DNA of 64,000 nt, from NCBI GenBank assembly GCA_040752025.1, contig JBFMFR010000007.1:62001-126000 (forward strand), in the 5' to 3' direction. Within the stretch, counting starts at the first letter, position 1, and every line of letters starts with the position of its first letter. Positions 1 through 8,565 of the stretch are shown here, piece by piece. This DNA is from JBFMFR01 sp040752025. Lineage in GTDB: Bacteria > Chloroflexota > Anaerolineae > Anaerolineales > UBA4823. Both the position numbers and the translations under genes were made by a program. The notes under the pieces were generated by a model that was not told the origin of the DNA, made no database searches, and saw only the letters and a list, made by a program, of their open reading frames with translations.

Positions 1-1
1 T

Positions 2-472
2 TGCGGTAAGATTTATCTGGGTACTCTAAATGGTTTTGAACAAGCCGCTCCTGCTGTAACTAAGTGCATTTACGCTACAGGCTCCCAAGGTGGGAGGCTT
101 GCAGCTTTGCGAAGGTGGCTTTATGGCGTTGAATCTGCAATTGGAGAAAGTTATCATGTGCTAAAGGATTCTGCCAACCCCCTTTTTCGCGGCATGGAAA
201 TCAATTTCACTCAAGAACAAGTTCTTGAGATTGGTCGACAAGCTTTAGCCCAAGAGAAAAAGGGCTGGAAAGATTTTCAGGCCTGGTATGTGATGCTTGA
301 CGGGAATCCCGTAAGCCCTAAGTGGCTGCTTAGCCAATTAACGGGGACATCGGTTGGTTCTTTTCATACAAGTGATGCGAAACGAGTTTTACATCAATTG
401 GGCATTGATGTAAAACCAATTTTGCCAGGTCAAGAAGTGAGTCAGGAGGTTAGGAATGTCACAAACGACTGA
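2..472 (+). CDS. Unknown protein, 5' end outside window
   Basis: The reading frame is open from base 2, so the gene starts upstream of the window and only its last 156 residues are visible. I do not recognise the family. The visible part is soluble and mixed charged, with a basic stretch (LAALRRWLYG) and no membrane segment or zinc motif. It overlaps the HerA gene by 17 bp on the same strand, which makes it the first visible member of the HerA-NurA-TGT operon and a probable partner of that module. A methionine at base 107 exists, but the coding frame continues upstream of it without a stop, so I treat it as internal. Confidence 0.55.
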   Translation, partial: CGKIYLGTLNGFEQAAPAVTKCIYATGSQGGRLAALRRWLYGVESAIGESYHVLKDSANPLFRGMEINFTQEQVLEIGRQALAQEKKGWKDFQAWYVMLDGNPVSPKWLLSQLTGTSVGSFHTSDAKRVLHQLGIDVKPILPGQEVSQEVRNVTND

Positions 473-1973
473 GCTTCCAATTGGAACGGTAGTTTCCGAT
501 CAGGATACACCTACTTATGAAATCGTACGAATAAAGCTGAAAGCAGGACAGGATGTCAGCCCAGGTACATTGATACGCATTCCTGTTTCCCGTGCTACAG
601 GAACCACCCTTATTGGCCGGATTCGGAGTGCGTATGAACATAACCCAAATGAGAGACCTGAAGATATTAATGTGCGTGATACATTAGGTATTCACCCAAA
701 TTATCCTTCAGAGGAAGATAGCACAACCATTTATCGCCTTGTTGAGGCTGATTTATTAGAAGAAATATTTACCGAGAATGATGGTAAACAAGCTATTAGG
801 GCGCCTCAAACGTTACCAAACTCAGGCGCGAATGTTTTTGTGGCAACACAGGATCAAGTTATATTTGCTTTAGGTTTACAATGTGATGAGACAGAGGGTC
901 TTTATATAGGGGAAACATCTAGTGGCGCTGCTACCCGAATTATTCTTAAAAGAGAAATCATCCAGCGCCACATTTTTATTGGTGGTACTACAGGTAGTGG
1001 TAAAAGCTATGCAATGGGTGTAATTGCTGAGGAGTTAATTCGCCATAAACTACCAGTTTTGTTTCTTGATACTCAGGATGAATATTCTAATCTTGTAACT
1101 AAGTTGGGGGGAAAGGTATTGACCCCTGGTGAAGATTTCAATATACGTATTTCTTCCCTAACAGATCGGGAGTTGCTAGATTTGATACCAACAGATTCCG
1201 AGCTTCATAAAAATATAATTACGGCAGCTTTTCTCGAACTTCAAGATGAGATTAAAGGTGGTAAACGTTCTAAGTTCATGCTGAAGGATTTGCTGGACAA
1301 AATCCAAATTATTGGTCCGACATTAACAAATAGAATAGATTCAGTCGATTTAGCTTACAGGAGAACAAAATTTTTAGAGAGGATAGAGATTTTTGGAGAG
1401 GGAGTTGAACGGGCTAATTGGCCTAAGCTAATGTTACCTTGTTTGTCGATCAAGTGTAAGCATCTTACGTCAACTAGGTTGCAAACAATTGCGACTGCAG
1501 TTCTCCGGGAACTACAGGATTTACGTTTACGAGGTTTTATTCCGCCGTATGTTATGGTCATCGATGAAGCGCATCTTTTTGTTCCTCAAGATGAGGGTAG
1601 CCCTTGTAAACAAATCATTCGTGAGGGTGTACGAATTGGTAGGCATCATGGTATTTGCCTAATTTTATTAACGCAAAGTCCTGTTGATATTGATAAAGGC
1701 GTAATTCGTCAGTGCAATACTAGGTTAGTATTTGCGCTTGAACCTGATCAATTAGATGCAATTCGAGGTGTAAAAGCGGATGCCACGGATGAAATGCTTC
1801 AGAATCTACCAAAAATGCCACGTGGGACTTGTTTGCTGTCTGGCACTTACGAAAGTGTAAAACATACAATCCCAGTTAAGATTCGGGAGCGCTATACTAA
1901 AGACTCAGAAGGCGGAAAAGCTCCACCCATCTTTGAAGAAATGCATCGGAAATGGCTATCGGGGAAGGAGTAG
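456..1973 (+). CDS. herA: HerA-like DNA translocase ATPase
   Basis: 505-residue FtsK/HerA-family ATPase, the length usual for HerA. The first ~120 residues fit a HAS-barrel domain; the Walker A motif is GGTTGSGKS at about residues 176-184 and Walker B is MVIDEAH with D370/E371. The C-terminal LTQSPVDIDKGVIRQC stretch fits the HerA arginine-finger region. Known HerA proteins form hexamers that pump duplex DNA and work with the NurA nuclease in end resection; in bacteria, HerA is often recruited to anti-phage modules. The next gene is NurA-like with only 5 bp between them, so a HerA-NurA complex is the natural reading. A GGAGG ribosome site lies just upstream of the ATG. Family confidence is high; a role in defence is inferred from context. 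Confidence 0.85.
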   Translation: MSQTTELPIGTVVSDQDTPTYEIVRIKLKAGQDVSPGTLIRIPVSRATGTTLIGRIRSAYEHNPNERPEDINVRDTLGIHPNYPSEEDSTTIYRLVEADLLEEIFTENDGKQAIRAPQTLPNSGANVFVATQDQVIFALGLQCDETEGLYIGETSSGAATRIILKREIIQRHIFIGGTTGSGKSYAMGVIAEELIRHKLPVLFLDTQDEYSNLVTKLGGKVLTPGEDFNIRISSLTDRELLDLIPTDSELHKNIITAAFLELQDEIKGGKRSKFMLKDLLDKIQIIGPTLTNRIDSVDLAYRRTKFLERIEIFGEGVERANWPKLMLPCLSIKCKHLTSTRLQTIATAVLRELQDLRLRGFIPPYVMVIDEAHLFVPQDEGSPCKQIIREGVRIGRHHGICLILLTQSPVDIDKGVIRQCNTRLVFALEPDQLDAIRGVKADATDEMLQNLPKMPRGTCLLSGTYESVKHTIPVKIRERYTKDSEGGKAPPIFEEMHRKWLSGKE

Positions 1974-1978
1974 ACAAA

Positions 1979-3598
1979 ATGGCTCGTAAGGCTAAGTTGA
2001 AACATTCCGATGGATATACTCAATTATCTTTTGAATCAGTGATCCAATCTGCTCGGATTTTGAGTCGTGATCAGGTTGCTGCCAGGGGTAAGCAAGAGGA
2101 TAATAACCAGGAGTATAGTCCGGTAGCACAGACAACTGAATATATGCGAAGAGCCGTACACTTTGAGGAGGCATGGGAAACAACCATCCAAAAAGCGCGA
2201 GATGCACTGTTGCGGAAAGATCCCAGAGAATTATATTTTGAGTTTCTGGTTGATCTAACAAAACAAGTAGAGCAGAATTCTCCAAGATCGTCAAATTTGG
2301 CTCATTTGTTAGAGCAAGTAGCTATTCGTGGACTTGGAATTAAGAAGGAGTATCTAAGCATCTATAAGCCACAAAAGGGGGGAAATCGTTGGAGAATAAA
2401 TTTCAAGACCGAAGCTATTCAAAAACATATAGATGAGCATATCGTTGGAGAGTATTTCCTTAACCCGATCAAGATAATTGATCAACTTTGGCATGGTAGA
2501 GAACCACTGATTGGAGCATCTGATGTAAGTCAACATCGCAGCGCGGTGCCTGTACCAGCACGTTTTTTTAAGCGTAGCGTGCCTTTTGTTCTCAATAATG
2601 CAGCTGGTTCATTGTTTAGATTGCAAGCTGGTAAGCACAAATATGATAATGTTTTTAACCCAAGGCCCGATGAAGCTCTGCTGAGATGGATGCTAATCGA
2701 TCCATCCTACCAAGACGAGTTAGAGCCAGAGGATTATCAACGATGTTTGGCATCTGCAATGGATGTGGGTCAATATAAATTTGATCTCGAATACTTGTTA
2801 AAGGCAGATAAGACTCCTGATATTATTTTCAGAGATGGGAGTTTATTTCCGCAAGATGCTTATCTCGACAATTACATTGTTGAAAATAAACGGGGTGATT
2901 TCACTCGAGAGGCTATCCGCGAAATGCTTGATTGTTTTAGTTATGCCAAGCAAGTTGGAGTTTTATATTGTGGCGTTACAAAAAACGTTCAACTGAAAGT
3001 TTATAGTGCCGTTACAGATTGGTTTATAGCTCGATATATCGATAGGAATTGGGAAATTGGTAACTATACTCTTAACGATGGCCAGGCTATGAGCACGCTG
3101 TTAGCGACCCCAGCTTTTGTTGGAAGTAATTTGCAGGAAACAGTTTCAACTTGTCTCATCCGTCGATCCTTTACTACAAGGGCTAACTTGAATACACGGG
3201 CCGATCTTGATAACCTAGATGCTTATTTCCAGAACTATGAGAGCCAACATGATGTAGATATAAAACCTTTTCGCCGGTTATGTGATATGGCTCATGTATA
3301 TATGTTCTTCGTTGGCCATTCAAAAAGCCCTCAACAACAATTGCCCCGTTATGAATTTTTCCTTTCGGATGTTCTAGATGAGACAACGAAGGCAGCTGAG
3401 AAGGTTTTGTGGGGAATACAACATTGTGGGCTTATGATTGATGAGGATCATTCTTTTATGGCGGATAGGCCAATTGTCTACTTGCTACCCTCAGTTACTC
3501 AACAGGCGCATATACTTTCTCGTGATGTGGGAAAGTATATAGATACATCTACTGGACAGTGGATTATGGCTCGGTATAAGGGTATGTTGCCTAAGTAA
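1979..3598 (+). CDS. NurA-like nuclease
   Basis: 539 residues from the ATG at 1979, chosen because GGAAGGAG at 1963-1970 sits 8 bases upstream; a longer start at 1952 would lie inside the HerA gene and lacks such a site. The C-terminal half resembles NurA 5'-3' nucleases: the catalytic-type Asp in FRDGS (D286), a following GVTKN strand typical of the 'VxKs' element, and the terminal LLPSVTQQAHILSRDVGKYI segment that matches the NurA C-terminal signature. The N-terminal ~270 residues are extra and unrecognised, which makes it longer than stand-alone NurA. Coupling to HerA in the preceding gene supports the assignment. A PD-(D/E)XK reading (PDII...ENK) is possible but less good. Confidence 0.65.
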   Translation: MARKAKLKHSDGYTQLSFESVIQSARILSRDQVAARGKQEDNNQEYSPVAQTTEYMRRAVHFEEAWETTIQKARDALLRKDPRELYFEFLVDLTKQVEQNSPRSSNLAHLLEQVAIRGLGIKKEYLSIYKPQKGGNRWRINFKTEAIQKHIDEHIVGEYFLNPIKIIDQLWHGREPLIGASDVSQHRSAVPVPARFFKRSVPFVLNNAAGSLFRLQAGKHKYDNVFNPRPDEALLRWMLIDPSYQDELEPEDYQRCLASAMDVGQYKFDLEYLLKADKTPDIIFRDGSLFPQDAYLDNYIVENKRGDFTREAIREMLDCFSYAKQVGVLYCGVTKNVQLKVYSAVTDWFIARYIDRNWEIGNYTLNDGQAMSTLLATPAFVGSNLQETVSTCLIRRSFTTRANLNTRADLDNLDAYFQNYESQHDVDIKPFRRLCDMAHVYMFFVGHSKSPQQQLPRYEFFLSDVLDETTKAAEKVLWGIQHCGLMIDEDHSFMADRPIVYLLPSVTQQAHILSRDVGKYIDTSTGQWIMARYKGMLPK

Positions 3599-3613
3599 AG
3601 GTTCATTTTACAC

Positions 3614-4639
3614 ATGGAAATTGTCGCTGGCCTAAGTCTTAGCAATCGTCATCCTAAAGTATGGAACGAAAATTCCCCATATTTCTTACAAGATTTAAAG
3701 GCAGTGATGGTTTCTTATGGGGACTTTTTTAAATCACCCACTACGCGTAAGAAAGCTATGGATGAAGGTTTACATACTTTTCTGGAAATTCCAGATTCTA
3801 TGAAAATCTATTTGGATAATGGGGCTTTCTACTTTCTTAGAAATGGTTCTGGAGAAGTGCCCAGAAATGAGTATGAGGAATTTGTAGCTAAGGCCAAGCC
3901 AGATTGGTATGCTATCCCTCAGGATTATATTCCCTCGCCCCGAATGAGCGATGAGGAACAAAAGGCCTGTTTGTTTAGGACAATGGCTGTAAATCGCCAG
4001 TACCAACGCGATGGCTATGTTCCAATTGTTCACATCAGTCGTTTCCTTCAGGAGTATCTTGAAATATTCAAGAGTGAGCCGAGATTGATGAGTAAACCAA
4101 CCATTGGTCTCGGAGGAATCGTTCCTAATTTGCTTCGTGCTCCAAAGGCAATGCCATACCAACTTGTGCTTGATCAAGTGCGTCAGGTAAGATCTGAATT
4201 AAGAACGCAAGGGTTACATGTTTTTGGTATTGGGGGGACTGCTACTTTGCATTTGGCGGCACTCTTGGGTATAGATTCTGTCGACTCTTCGGGTTGGCGT
4301 AACCGTGCTGCGCGAGGGATTGTACAATTGCCAGGGCGAGGTGACAGAATCACAGCTAATCTAGGAAGTTGGCGGGGGCGCGAGCCTACTAACGATGAAT
4401 GGGAAATGCTAGATGCATGTAAATGTCCTGCGTGTGTTCGCTCGAATGTAGATGGCTTAAAAAGGGGAGGCCTTGAGGGTTTTTGTCTTCGGGCAACGCA
4501 TAATCTTTGGACATTACTCAAAGAGGCAGAAGATATTGAAAGTCACCTTCAAGGTGGAACTTATAAGAATTGGTATATATCCCATGTCGAGAATTCGACC
4601 TATAGGCCTTTAATTGATTATTTACTTACGCAAGGGTGA
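3614..4639 (+). CDS. TGT/DpdA-like DNA or tRNA guanine transglycosylase
   Basis: 341-residue protein of the tRNA-guanine transglycosylase superfamily. Visible family marks: DNGAF (D68), the counterpart of the DSGGFQ substrate-binding Asp; GIDSVDSSGWR with D224 at the place of the nucleophilic Asp; and a complete zinc site C269-x-C271-x2-C274-x21-H296 followed by NL, as in TGT. TGT exchanges guanine for a 7-deazaguanine base; the DpdA branch does this in DNA as part of the Dpd modification system. It is shorter than bacterial TGT, divergent in sequence, and sits 15 bp behind HerA-NurA rather than with queuosine genes, so DNA modification is the better guess. No preQ0 synthesis genes are visible. 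Last gene of the cluster. Confidence 0.7.
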   Translation: MEIVAGLSLSNRHPKVWNENSPYFLQDLKAVMVSYGDFFKSPTTRKKAMDEGLHTFLEIPDSMKIYLDNGAFYFLRNGSGEVPRNEYEEFVAKAKPDWYAIPQDYIPSPRMSDEEQKACLFRTMAVNRQYQRDGYVPIVHISRFLQEYLEIFKSEPRLMSKPTIGLGGIVPNLLRAPKAMPYQLVLDQVRQVRSELRTQGLHVFGIGGTATLHLAALLGIDSVDSSGWRNRAARGIVQLPGRGDRITANLGSWRGREPTNDEWEMLDACKCPACVRSNVDGLKRGGLEGFCLRATHNLWTLLKEAEDIESHLQGGTYKNWYISHVENSTYRPLIDYLLTQG

Positions 4640-4823
4640 TTTCCAAGATCACCATTTTGCTGCATCTACCCTCGACCCATAACTTACCTGGCGAGTGTTT
4701 GATAGCCACGTGAAGAAGGACGCTGGCTGTGTCTTCTAGCTCACAGCGGCTTAGTTTCCAGTTGTGCAGTGTAAAAGTGAGGCCAGAAGGTGTGACGCGC
4801 GGAACATACATTGCATTGGGGTA

Positions 4824-4865
4824 TTGACAGTGTACAAGAATGATTATATAATCTAATCGTTAGAT
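4824..4865 (+). promoter_or_regulatory. Consensus sigma-70 promoter with overlapping operator
   Basis: TTGACA at 4824-4829 and TATAAT at 4847-4852 are both perfect, with a 17-bp spacer. Starting inside the -10 box is the inverted repeat ATCTAA-TCG-TTAGAT (4851-4865), followed by another AATCTAATTAATT run. This is the expected place for a MarR dimer to block its own promoter. It drives the MarR gene whose ATG is at 4887. Confidence 0.8.
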
Positions 4866-4886
4866 AATCTAATTAATTGAGGCTGG

Positions 4887-5339
4887 ATGATGACCCTATC
4901 GGATAAAGAATATTTGCAGGTCAACCAGGCGCTGTTCTCGCTGACGCACGCTTACGAGGCGCGCATGGAGCGGGAAAACCCGCCGGAGGAAACGGGGATG
5001 ACGCTGTACGATTGCGCGGTGCTGATGGTGCTGGGCATGTTCGCGCCGCTCAATTCGCGCGAGCTGGCGCAGCGTATGGATGTGGCGCCCAGCACGATCT
5101 CGGTGTACGTGCGCAGGCTGACCCGCAAGGGGCTGGTGTGCATGGAGCGCGACCAGGAGGACCGGCGCAACTGGTGGCTGCACCTGAGCCCGGCCGGGCA
5201 GGCGGCGCACGCGGCGATCGTGGATGGCACGGTGCGATATACACGCGATTTCCTGGCGGCGCTGGACGAGGCGGAGCAGCAGACGCTGCACCGGCTGCTG
5301 CTGAAGGTTTCACACGAAATGGGTTTCACCTGGCAGTGA
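4887..5339 (+). CDS. MarR-family transcriptional regulator
   Basis: 150 residues, the usual MarR length. The winged helix-turn-helix is visible at about residues 50-100: LNSRELAQRMDVAPSTISV as the helix-turn-helix and LVCMERDQEDRRNWW as the wing with the conserved DxRx(N/S) signature (here DRRN). Two ATGs in a row (4887, 4890) compete; a GAGG at 4879-4882 serves either. The promoter carries an inverted repeat over the -10 box, which suggests autorepression. The radical SAM gene follows 8 bp after the stop, so both are likely one transcript and the regulator probably controls that enzyme. The ligand is unknown. Confidence 0.88.
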   Translation: MMTLSDKEYLQVNQALFSLTHAYEARMERENPPEETGMTLYDCAVLMVLGMFAPLNSRELAQRMDVAPSTISVYVRRLTRKGLVCMERDQEDRRNWWLHLSPAGQAAHAAIVDGTVRYTRDFLAALDEAEQQTLHRLLLKVSHEMGFTWQ

Positions 5340-5347
5340 GGCGTGAT

Positions 5348-6673
5348 ATGAATAGAAAACTGGTGCTGATCAACCCGGTCAACCCGGCGCGCACGGGGCT
5401 GACGGTCAACAAGGGCTCACGCTTCCCGCCGATCGGGCTGGGGATCGTGGCGGCGCTGACGCCGGAGAACTGGCAGGTGGAGCTGGTGGACGAGAACTGG
5501 GAAGGGTTCGCTTACCGGGAGGCCGACCTGGCGGGGATCACGGCGTTCACGGCCTCGGCCAGGCGGGCTTACGAGATCGCCGCGGTTTACCGGGAGCGGG
5601 GCACGCCGGTGGTGATGGGGGGCATCCATGGCTCGATGCGCCCGGAGGAGGCGCTGCAGTTCGTGGATGCGGTGGTGATCGGGGAGGCGGAGGGAGCCTG
5701 GCAGCAGGTGGTGGCAGACGTGGAGGCCGGGCGCTTGCAGCGCAAATATTACGGCACGTGGGGCGACCTGAGCAACCTGCCCAGGCCGCGGCGGGAGCTG
5801 TTCCACCCGGATTACCAGTTCGCCTCGGTGCAGACCTCGCGGGGCTGCCCGATGAACTGCGAGTTCTGCTCGGTAACGGCCTTCAACGGGCGGCGCTACC
5901 GCCGCCGGCCGGTGGAGGAGGTGCTGGCGGAGCTGGAGGAGATCCCGCAGAAGATGATCTTTTTCGTGGATGACAATATCATCGGTTACGGGCAGGCGGC
6001 GCGCCAGCAGGCGCTGGCGCTGTTCCAGGGCATGGTAGCGCGCAGGTTGGACAAGTGGTGGTTCTGCCAGGCTTCGCTCAATTTCGCCGATGATGAGGAG
6101 GTACTGAGGTGGGCGGGGAAGGCGGGCTGTAAGATGGTTTTCCTGGGACTGGAGGCGGAGGACGCCGAGGCGCTGCAGGAGGTGCACAAGCGCCTGAACT
6201 TCCAGCGCGGGGTGGGCGCTTACGCTCAGGCTTTCCAGCGCATCCAGGAGGCGGGGATGGCGGTGTTGGGGGCTTTCATCTTCGGCATGGACGGCGATAC
6301 GCCGGCGAAGCTGCGGCGCAGGACGGATTACCTGCTGCACAGCCGGGTGGACGTGATGCAGACGACTTACCTGACCCCGCTGCCGGGCACGCCGTTGTTC
6401 GAGCGCTACCAGGCGGAAGGGCGGCTGCTGTACACCAATTTCCCGCAGGATTGGGAGCATTATGACATGACCGAGGTGACGCACCAGCCTGGGTCGATGG
6501 AGGCCGGCGAGCTGGCGCAGGTGATGCGAAGCTGCAACCGCAGGATGTACGCCTGGCCGAGCCTGGTGCGCAAGGCTGCCGCGACCTGGCGGCACACGCG
6601 GGATTGGACGGCGACGATGTTCGCGTGGAGCTCGAATTTGAATTATCGCAGGGTGGCGGAGGGGAGAAGATAG
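5348..6673 (+). CDS. B12-binding domain radical SAM enzyme
   Basis: 441 residues from the ATG at 5348. The N-terminal ~150 residues form a B12-binding-like domain (LINPVNPARTG, then PVVMGGIHGSMRPEEAL, the usual 'GGxHxs...' element). The radical SAM cluster motif is CPMNCEFC, preceded by TSRG, at about residues 166-173. The C-terminal portion with FIFGMDGDT and TPLPGTPLFERY resembles the DUF4070-type tail of this family. Such enzymes do methylations and other radical reactions on lipids, tetrapyrroles or natural products; the substrate cannot be read here. The frame is open far upstream (to 5012) but that part is a shadow of the MarR gene. Very GC-rich third codon positions set these two genes apart from the AT-rich cluster before them. 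Confidence 0.88.
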   Translation: MNRKLVLINPVNPARTGLTVNKGSRFPPIGLGIVAALTPENWQVELVDENWEGFAYREADLAGITAFTASARRAYEIAAVYRERGTPVVMGGIHGSMRPEEALQFVDAVVIGEAEGAWQQVVADVEAGRLQRKYYGTWGDLSNLPRPRRELFHPDYQFASVQTSRGCPMNCEFCSVTAFNGRRYRRRPVEEVLAELEEIPQKMIFFVDDNIIGYGQAARQQALALFQGMVARRLDKWWFCQASLNFADDEEVLRWAGKAGCKMVFLGLEAEDAEALQEVHKRLNFQRGVGAYAQAFQRIQEAGMAVLGAFIFGMDGDTPAKLRRRTDYLLHSRVDVMQTTYLTPLPGTPLFERYQAEGRLLYTNFPQDWEHYDMTEVTHQPGSMEAGELAQVMRSCNRRMYAWPSLVRKAAATWRHTRDWTATMFAWSSNLNYRRVAEGRR

Positions 6674-6722
6674 GAGTTAGAAATTAGAAGTTAGAGGGAA
6701 GAGGGGGAGATGGCCGAAGTTG

Positions 6723-6763
6723 GCCAGGTGCAACGCACAAAGGACATGTGCATCGCACCTGGC
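6723..6763 (+). terminator. Hairpin after the radical SAM gene
   Basis: A 16-base arm (6723-6738) pairs with 6748-6763 with two mismatches, both around the repeated GCCAGGTGC/GCACCTGGC sequence, and is followed by TGTTATTCTG. The T-run is weak, so it may be a terminator of the MarR-radical SAM unit or simply a repeat. The 40 bases before it are a low-complexity AGTTAGAAATTAGAAG-type repeat. Confidence 0.4.
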
Positions 6764-6822
6764 TGTTATTCTGTGTGAAATGTTGCATGGTGGTCTCATC
6801 TATGGTAGAATTCAGATCGCCA

Positions 6823-6913
6823 GGGGAAGGTGCCAGAGTTGGTCGATTGGGCTCGCCTGCTAAGTGAGTGTGGGGCGATAAACTCCACCAAGGGTTCGAA
6901 TCCCCCCCTCCCC
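6823..6913 (+). tRNA. Degenerate tRNA-Ser(GCT) copy / attachment site
   Basis: Closely similar to the intact tRNA-Ser(GCT) at 17687-17777 and with the same GCT anticodon in a CTGCTAA loop. It shares an uninterrupted 27-base core (6844-6870) with that gene. The structure is damaged: the acceptor stem has an A-C mismatch whichever register is used, and the T stem (AAGGG against CCCCC) has two A-C mismatches. It also overlaps the 3' end of the minus-strand serine recombinase. I read it as the left attachment site of the island and probably a non-functional tRNA. Confidence 0.65.
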
Positions 6914-8455
6914 AATGTTACAACTTAATTCCCCGATAAGTGGAAGAAACGCGATGGATGGTTTGACGGCCACTACCGCGCTTTCCCGTACCCAGGCTGC
7001 TTCGAGTGCAAGTCGAAGCAGCCTTTTTTGTTCAGTTGGTGAAAGTTCGTTCCATTCGGCCATGCCGGAATGGATTACCCGTAACGATGCCATTGTAGCA
7101 CCTACGCCCGTTAAACGCAAGTGTTTTTTGGCAGATTCCATGCGGATTCTTTCCTCTTCGTAGATATCTCGTTTAATCCGCCCAGCGAGGAAAAGCTCTT
7201 GCGCCCGACGGAAGCGCGCCTCTATTTCTCGAAGTTGCATCTCCACAAAATCAAAGTCATGTTCTTCTTTGCCAGATGCAATTACACTTTGGATGAATTC
7301 TACCACTTGCATCTCGATGCCTTCGGCCCACACTGAACTTTGGATGCAGTGGTTTAGCCGGTCAGTCCTCGATCCGTCGCCATAATAGTATCGTGTCATA
7401 CTGGACTCGCCACGCATGTGCCCACCGCAAAAGCCACAGTACAGCAGGCCAGTCAATAAATATACGCGCGTCGGTCTGCCATTTTTGGTCATGGGGTGTT
7501 GGGCTAACGCCTCGCGAACTTTCTGCGCTTTTTCGAAAAGCTCTTCACTGACCAAGACTGGATGAAGGCCATTGAGCACTTCGAGAGGCGGCTTACGATG
7601 GCGGTGCCTGCCTTGAGAGTCCATGCCGACGTAAGGTAGTTTTCCAGTATAGGCGACGCGCAAAATCATGTCTCGGATGATGTCTCGAGAAAATGGCCCT
7701 GGTTTTGTAGCGTTCTTCCTGCCCTTCTGGCGAAATGGAATTTGCCTGCCATCGCTCAGCGTCACATACGATTCATTGAGCCTCTCTGCAATGCTTCTAT
7801 CTGAGTATTCGCCTGTGATATACCACTCGAAAACCAGTTTTACAGCTTCGCTTTCAATTGGATGCGCAATCAGGGTTTTACCATCTCCAATGTTCTTGTT
7901 GCCATATACGGGGCAATAATCTTTACCGTTGGGATCTTCACAATCCGAACACAAGCCGGTGCAGTACCCAAAAGGTATTCCACCTAACCATAAGCCTTTG
8001 CGTGCTCGCTGCCGCTGCCCCTTTTTCGTTTCCTGGCGCAGGTTTTCGATGTAAATTTCCGCAAGCATCCCCAGTACAGTGAGCATCAATTTGCCCCAGG
8101 GTGTGGTGAAATCCAGCCTTTCCTGTACTGAAGCAAATGACACTCCATTCTCGTTTAACTGGTCGAGCGCCCATAGCAAGCTGCCCAGGTGTCGATAGAA
8201 GCGATCAATCTTATCAACAACTACAACTTCGAACTTGCCTTCTTTGGCATCTCGCAAGAGTTGCTCCAGCGCCGGTCGCCGGCTGCCTTTCTTGGCCGAG
8301 ATGCCGGCATCGGTATAGATTTCGAGTAGATGCCATCCTTGAGATTCGACAAAATTTTGTATGTGGACCTCCTGGGCGTCCAGGCTGTGTCCCTCGACTT
8401 GTTCTCGAGCGGACACACGCCGGTAGCCCACGGCCCGGTAGGGTTTCAGTTCCAT
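6860..8455 (-). CDS. Large serine recombinase (integrase)
   Basis: 531 residues. N-terminal resolvase domain with the catalytic Ser15 in YRRVSAREQ and the DKIDRFYR helix; a recombinase domain from about residue 165 (GIPFGY...) and a zinc-ribbon region near 335-350 (LLYCGFCGG) follow. It would integrate or excise DNA at att sites through a 5'-phosphoserine intermediate. The last residues, GEGGIRTLGGVYR, are the antisense translation of the tRNA-Ser(GCT) copy: the gene runs into the attachment site and takes its stop codon there. Hence the protein's C-terminus would change on excision. It is divergent from the XRE regulator at 8566, which is the likely controller. Confidence 0.88.
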   Translation of the reverse strand: MELKPYRAVGYRRVSAREQVEGHSLDAQEVHIQNFVESQGWHLLEIYTDAGISAKKGSRRPALEQLLRDAKEGKFEVVVVDKIDRFYRHLGSLLWALDQLNENGVSFASVQERLDFTTPWGKLMLTVLGMLAEIYIENLRQETKKGQRQRARKGLWLGGIPFGYCTGLCSDCEDPNGKDYCPVYGNKNIGDGKTLIAHPIESEAVKLVFEWYITGEYSDRSIAERLNESYVTLSDGRQIPFRQKGRKNATKPGPFSRDIIRDMILRVAYTGKLPYVGMDSQGRHRHRKPPLEVLNGLHPVLVSEELFEKAQKVREALAQHPMTKNGRPTRVYLLTGLLYCGFCGGHMRGESSMTRYYYGDGSRTDRLNHCIQSSVWAEGIEMQVVEFIQSVIASGKEEHDFDFVEMQLREIEARFRRAQELFLAGRIKRDIYEEERIRMESAKKHLRLTGVGATMASLRVIHSGMAEWNELSPTEQKRLLRLALEAAWVRESAVVAVKPSIAFLPLIGELSCNIGEGGIRTLGGVYRPTLT

Positions 8456-8565
8456 CTTTGCCTCCAGTGAAAGTGTACTATAATTCAGATGTTGACCAAC
8501 CTGGTCGGCTGGATGACCGGGTGATCATGCTCAACATTTTAACGCATTTGACCGGAGGCTTTTTC

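Noticed and set aside
1979..3598. PD-(D/E)XK reading of the HerA neighbour
   Set aside because: The DGS motif, the GVTKN strand and the C-terminal signature fit NurA better, and HerA precedes it.
4640..4823. Minus-strand frame in the spacer after the TGT-like gene
   Set aside because: Short, no start signal, no domain; I see only the promoter of the MarR gene.
5012..5347. N-terminal extension of the radical SAM gene
   Set aside because: The open frame runs through the MarR gene in another frame; the ATG at 5348 gives a normal B12-binding start.
8137..8565. Upstream extension of the XRE regulator frame
   Set aside because: It is antisense of the recombinase; GGAGG before the ATG at 8566 fixes the start.
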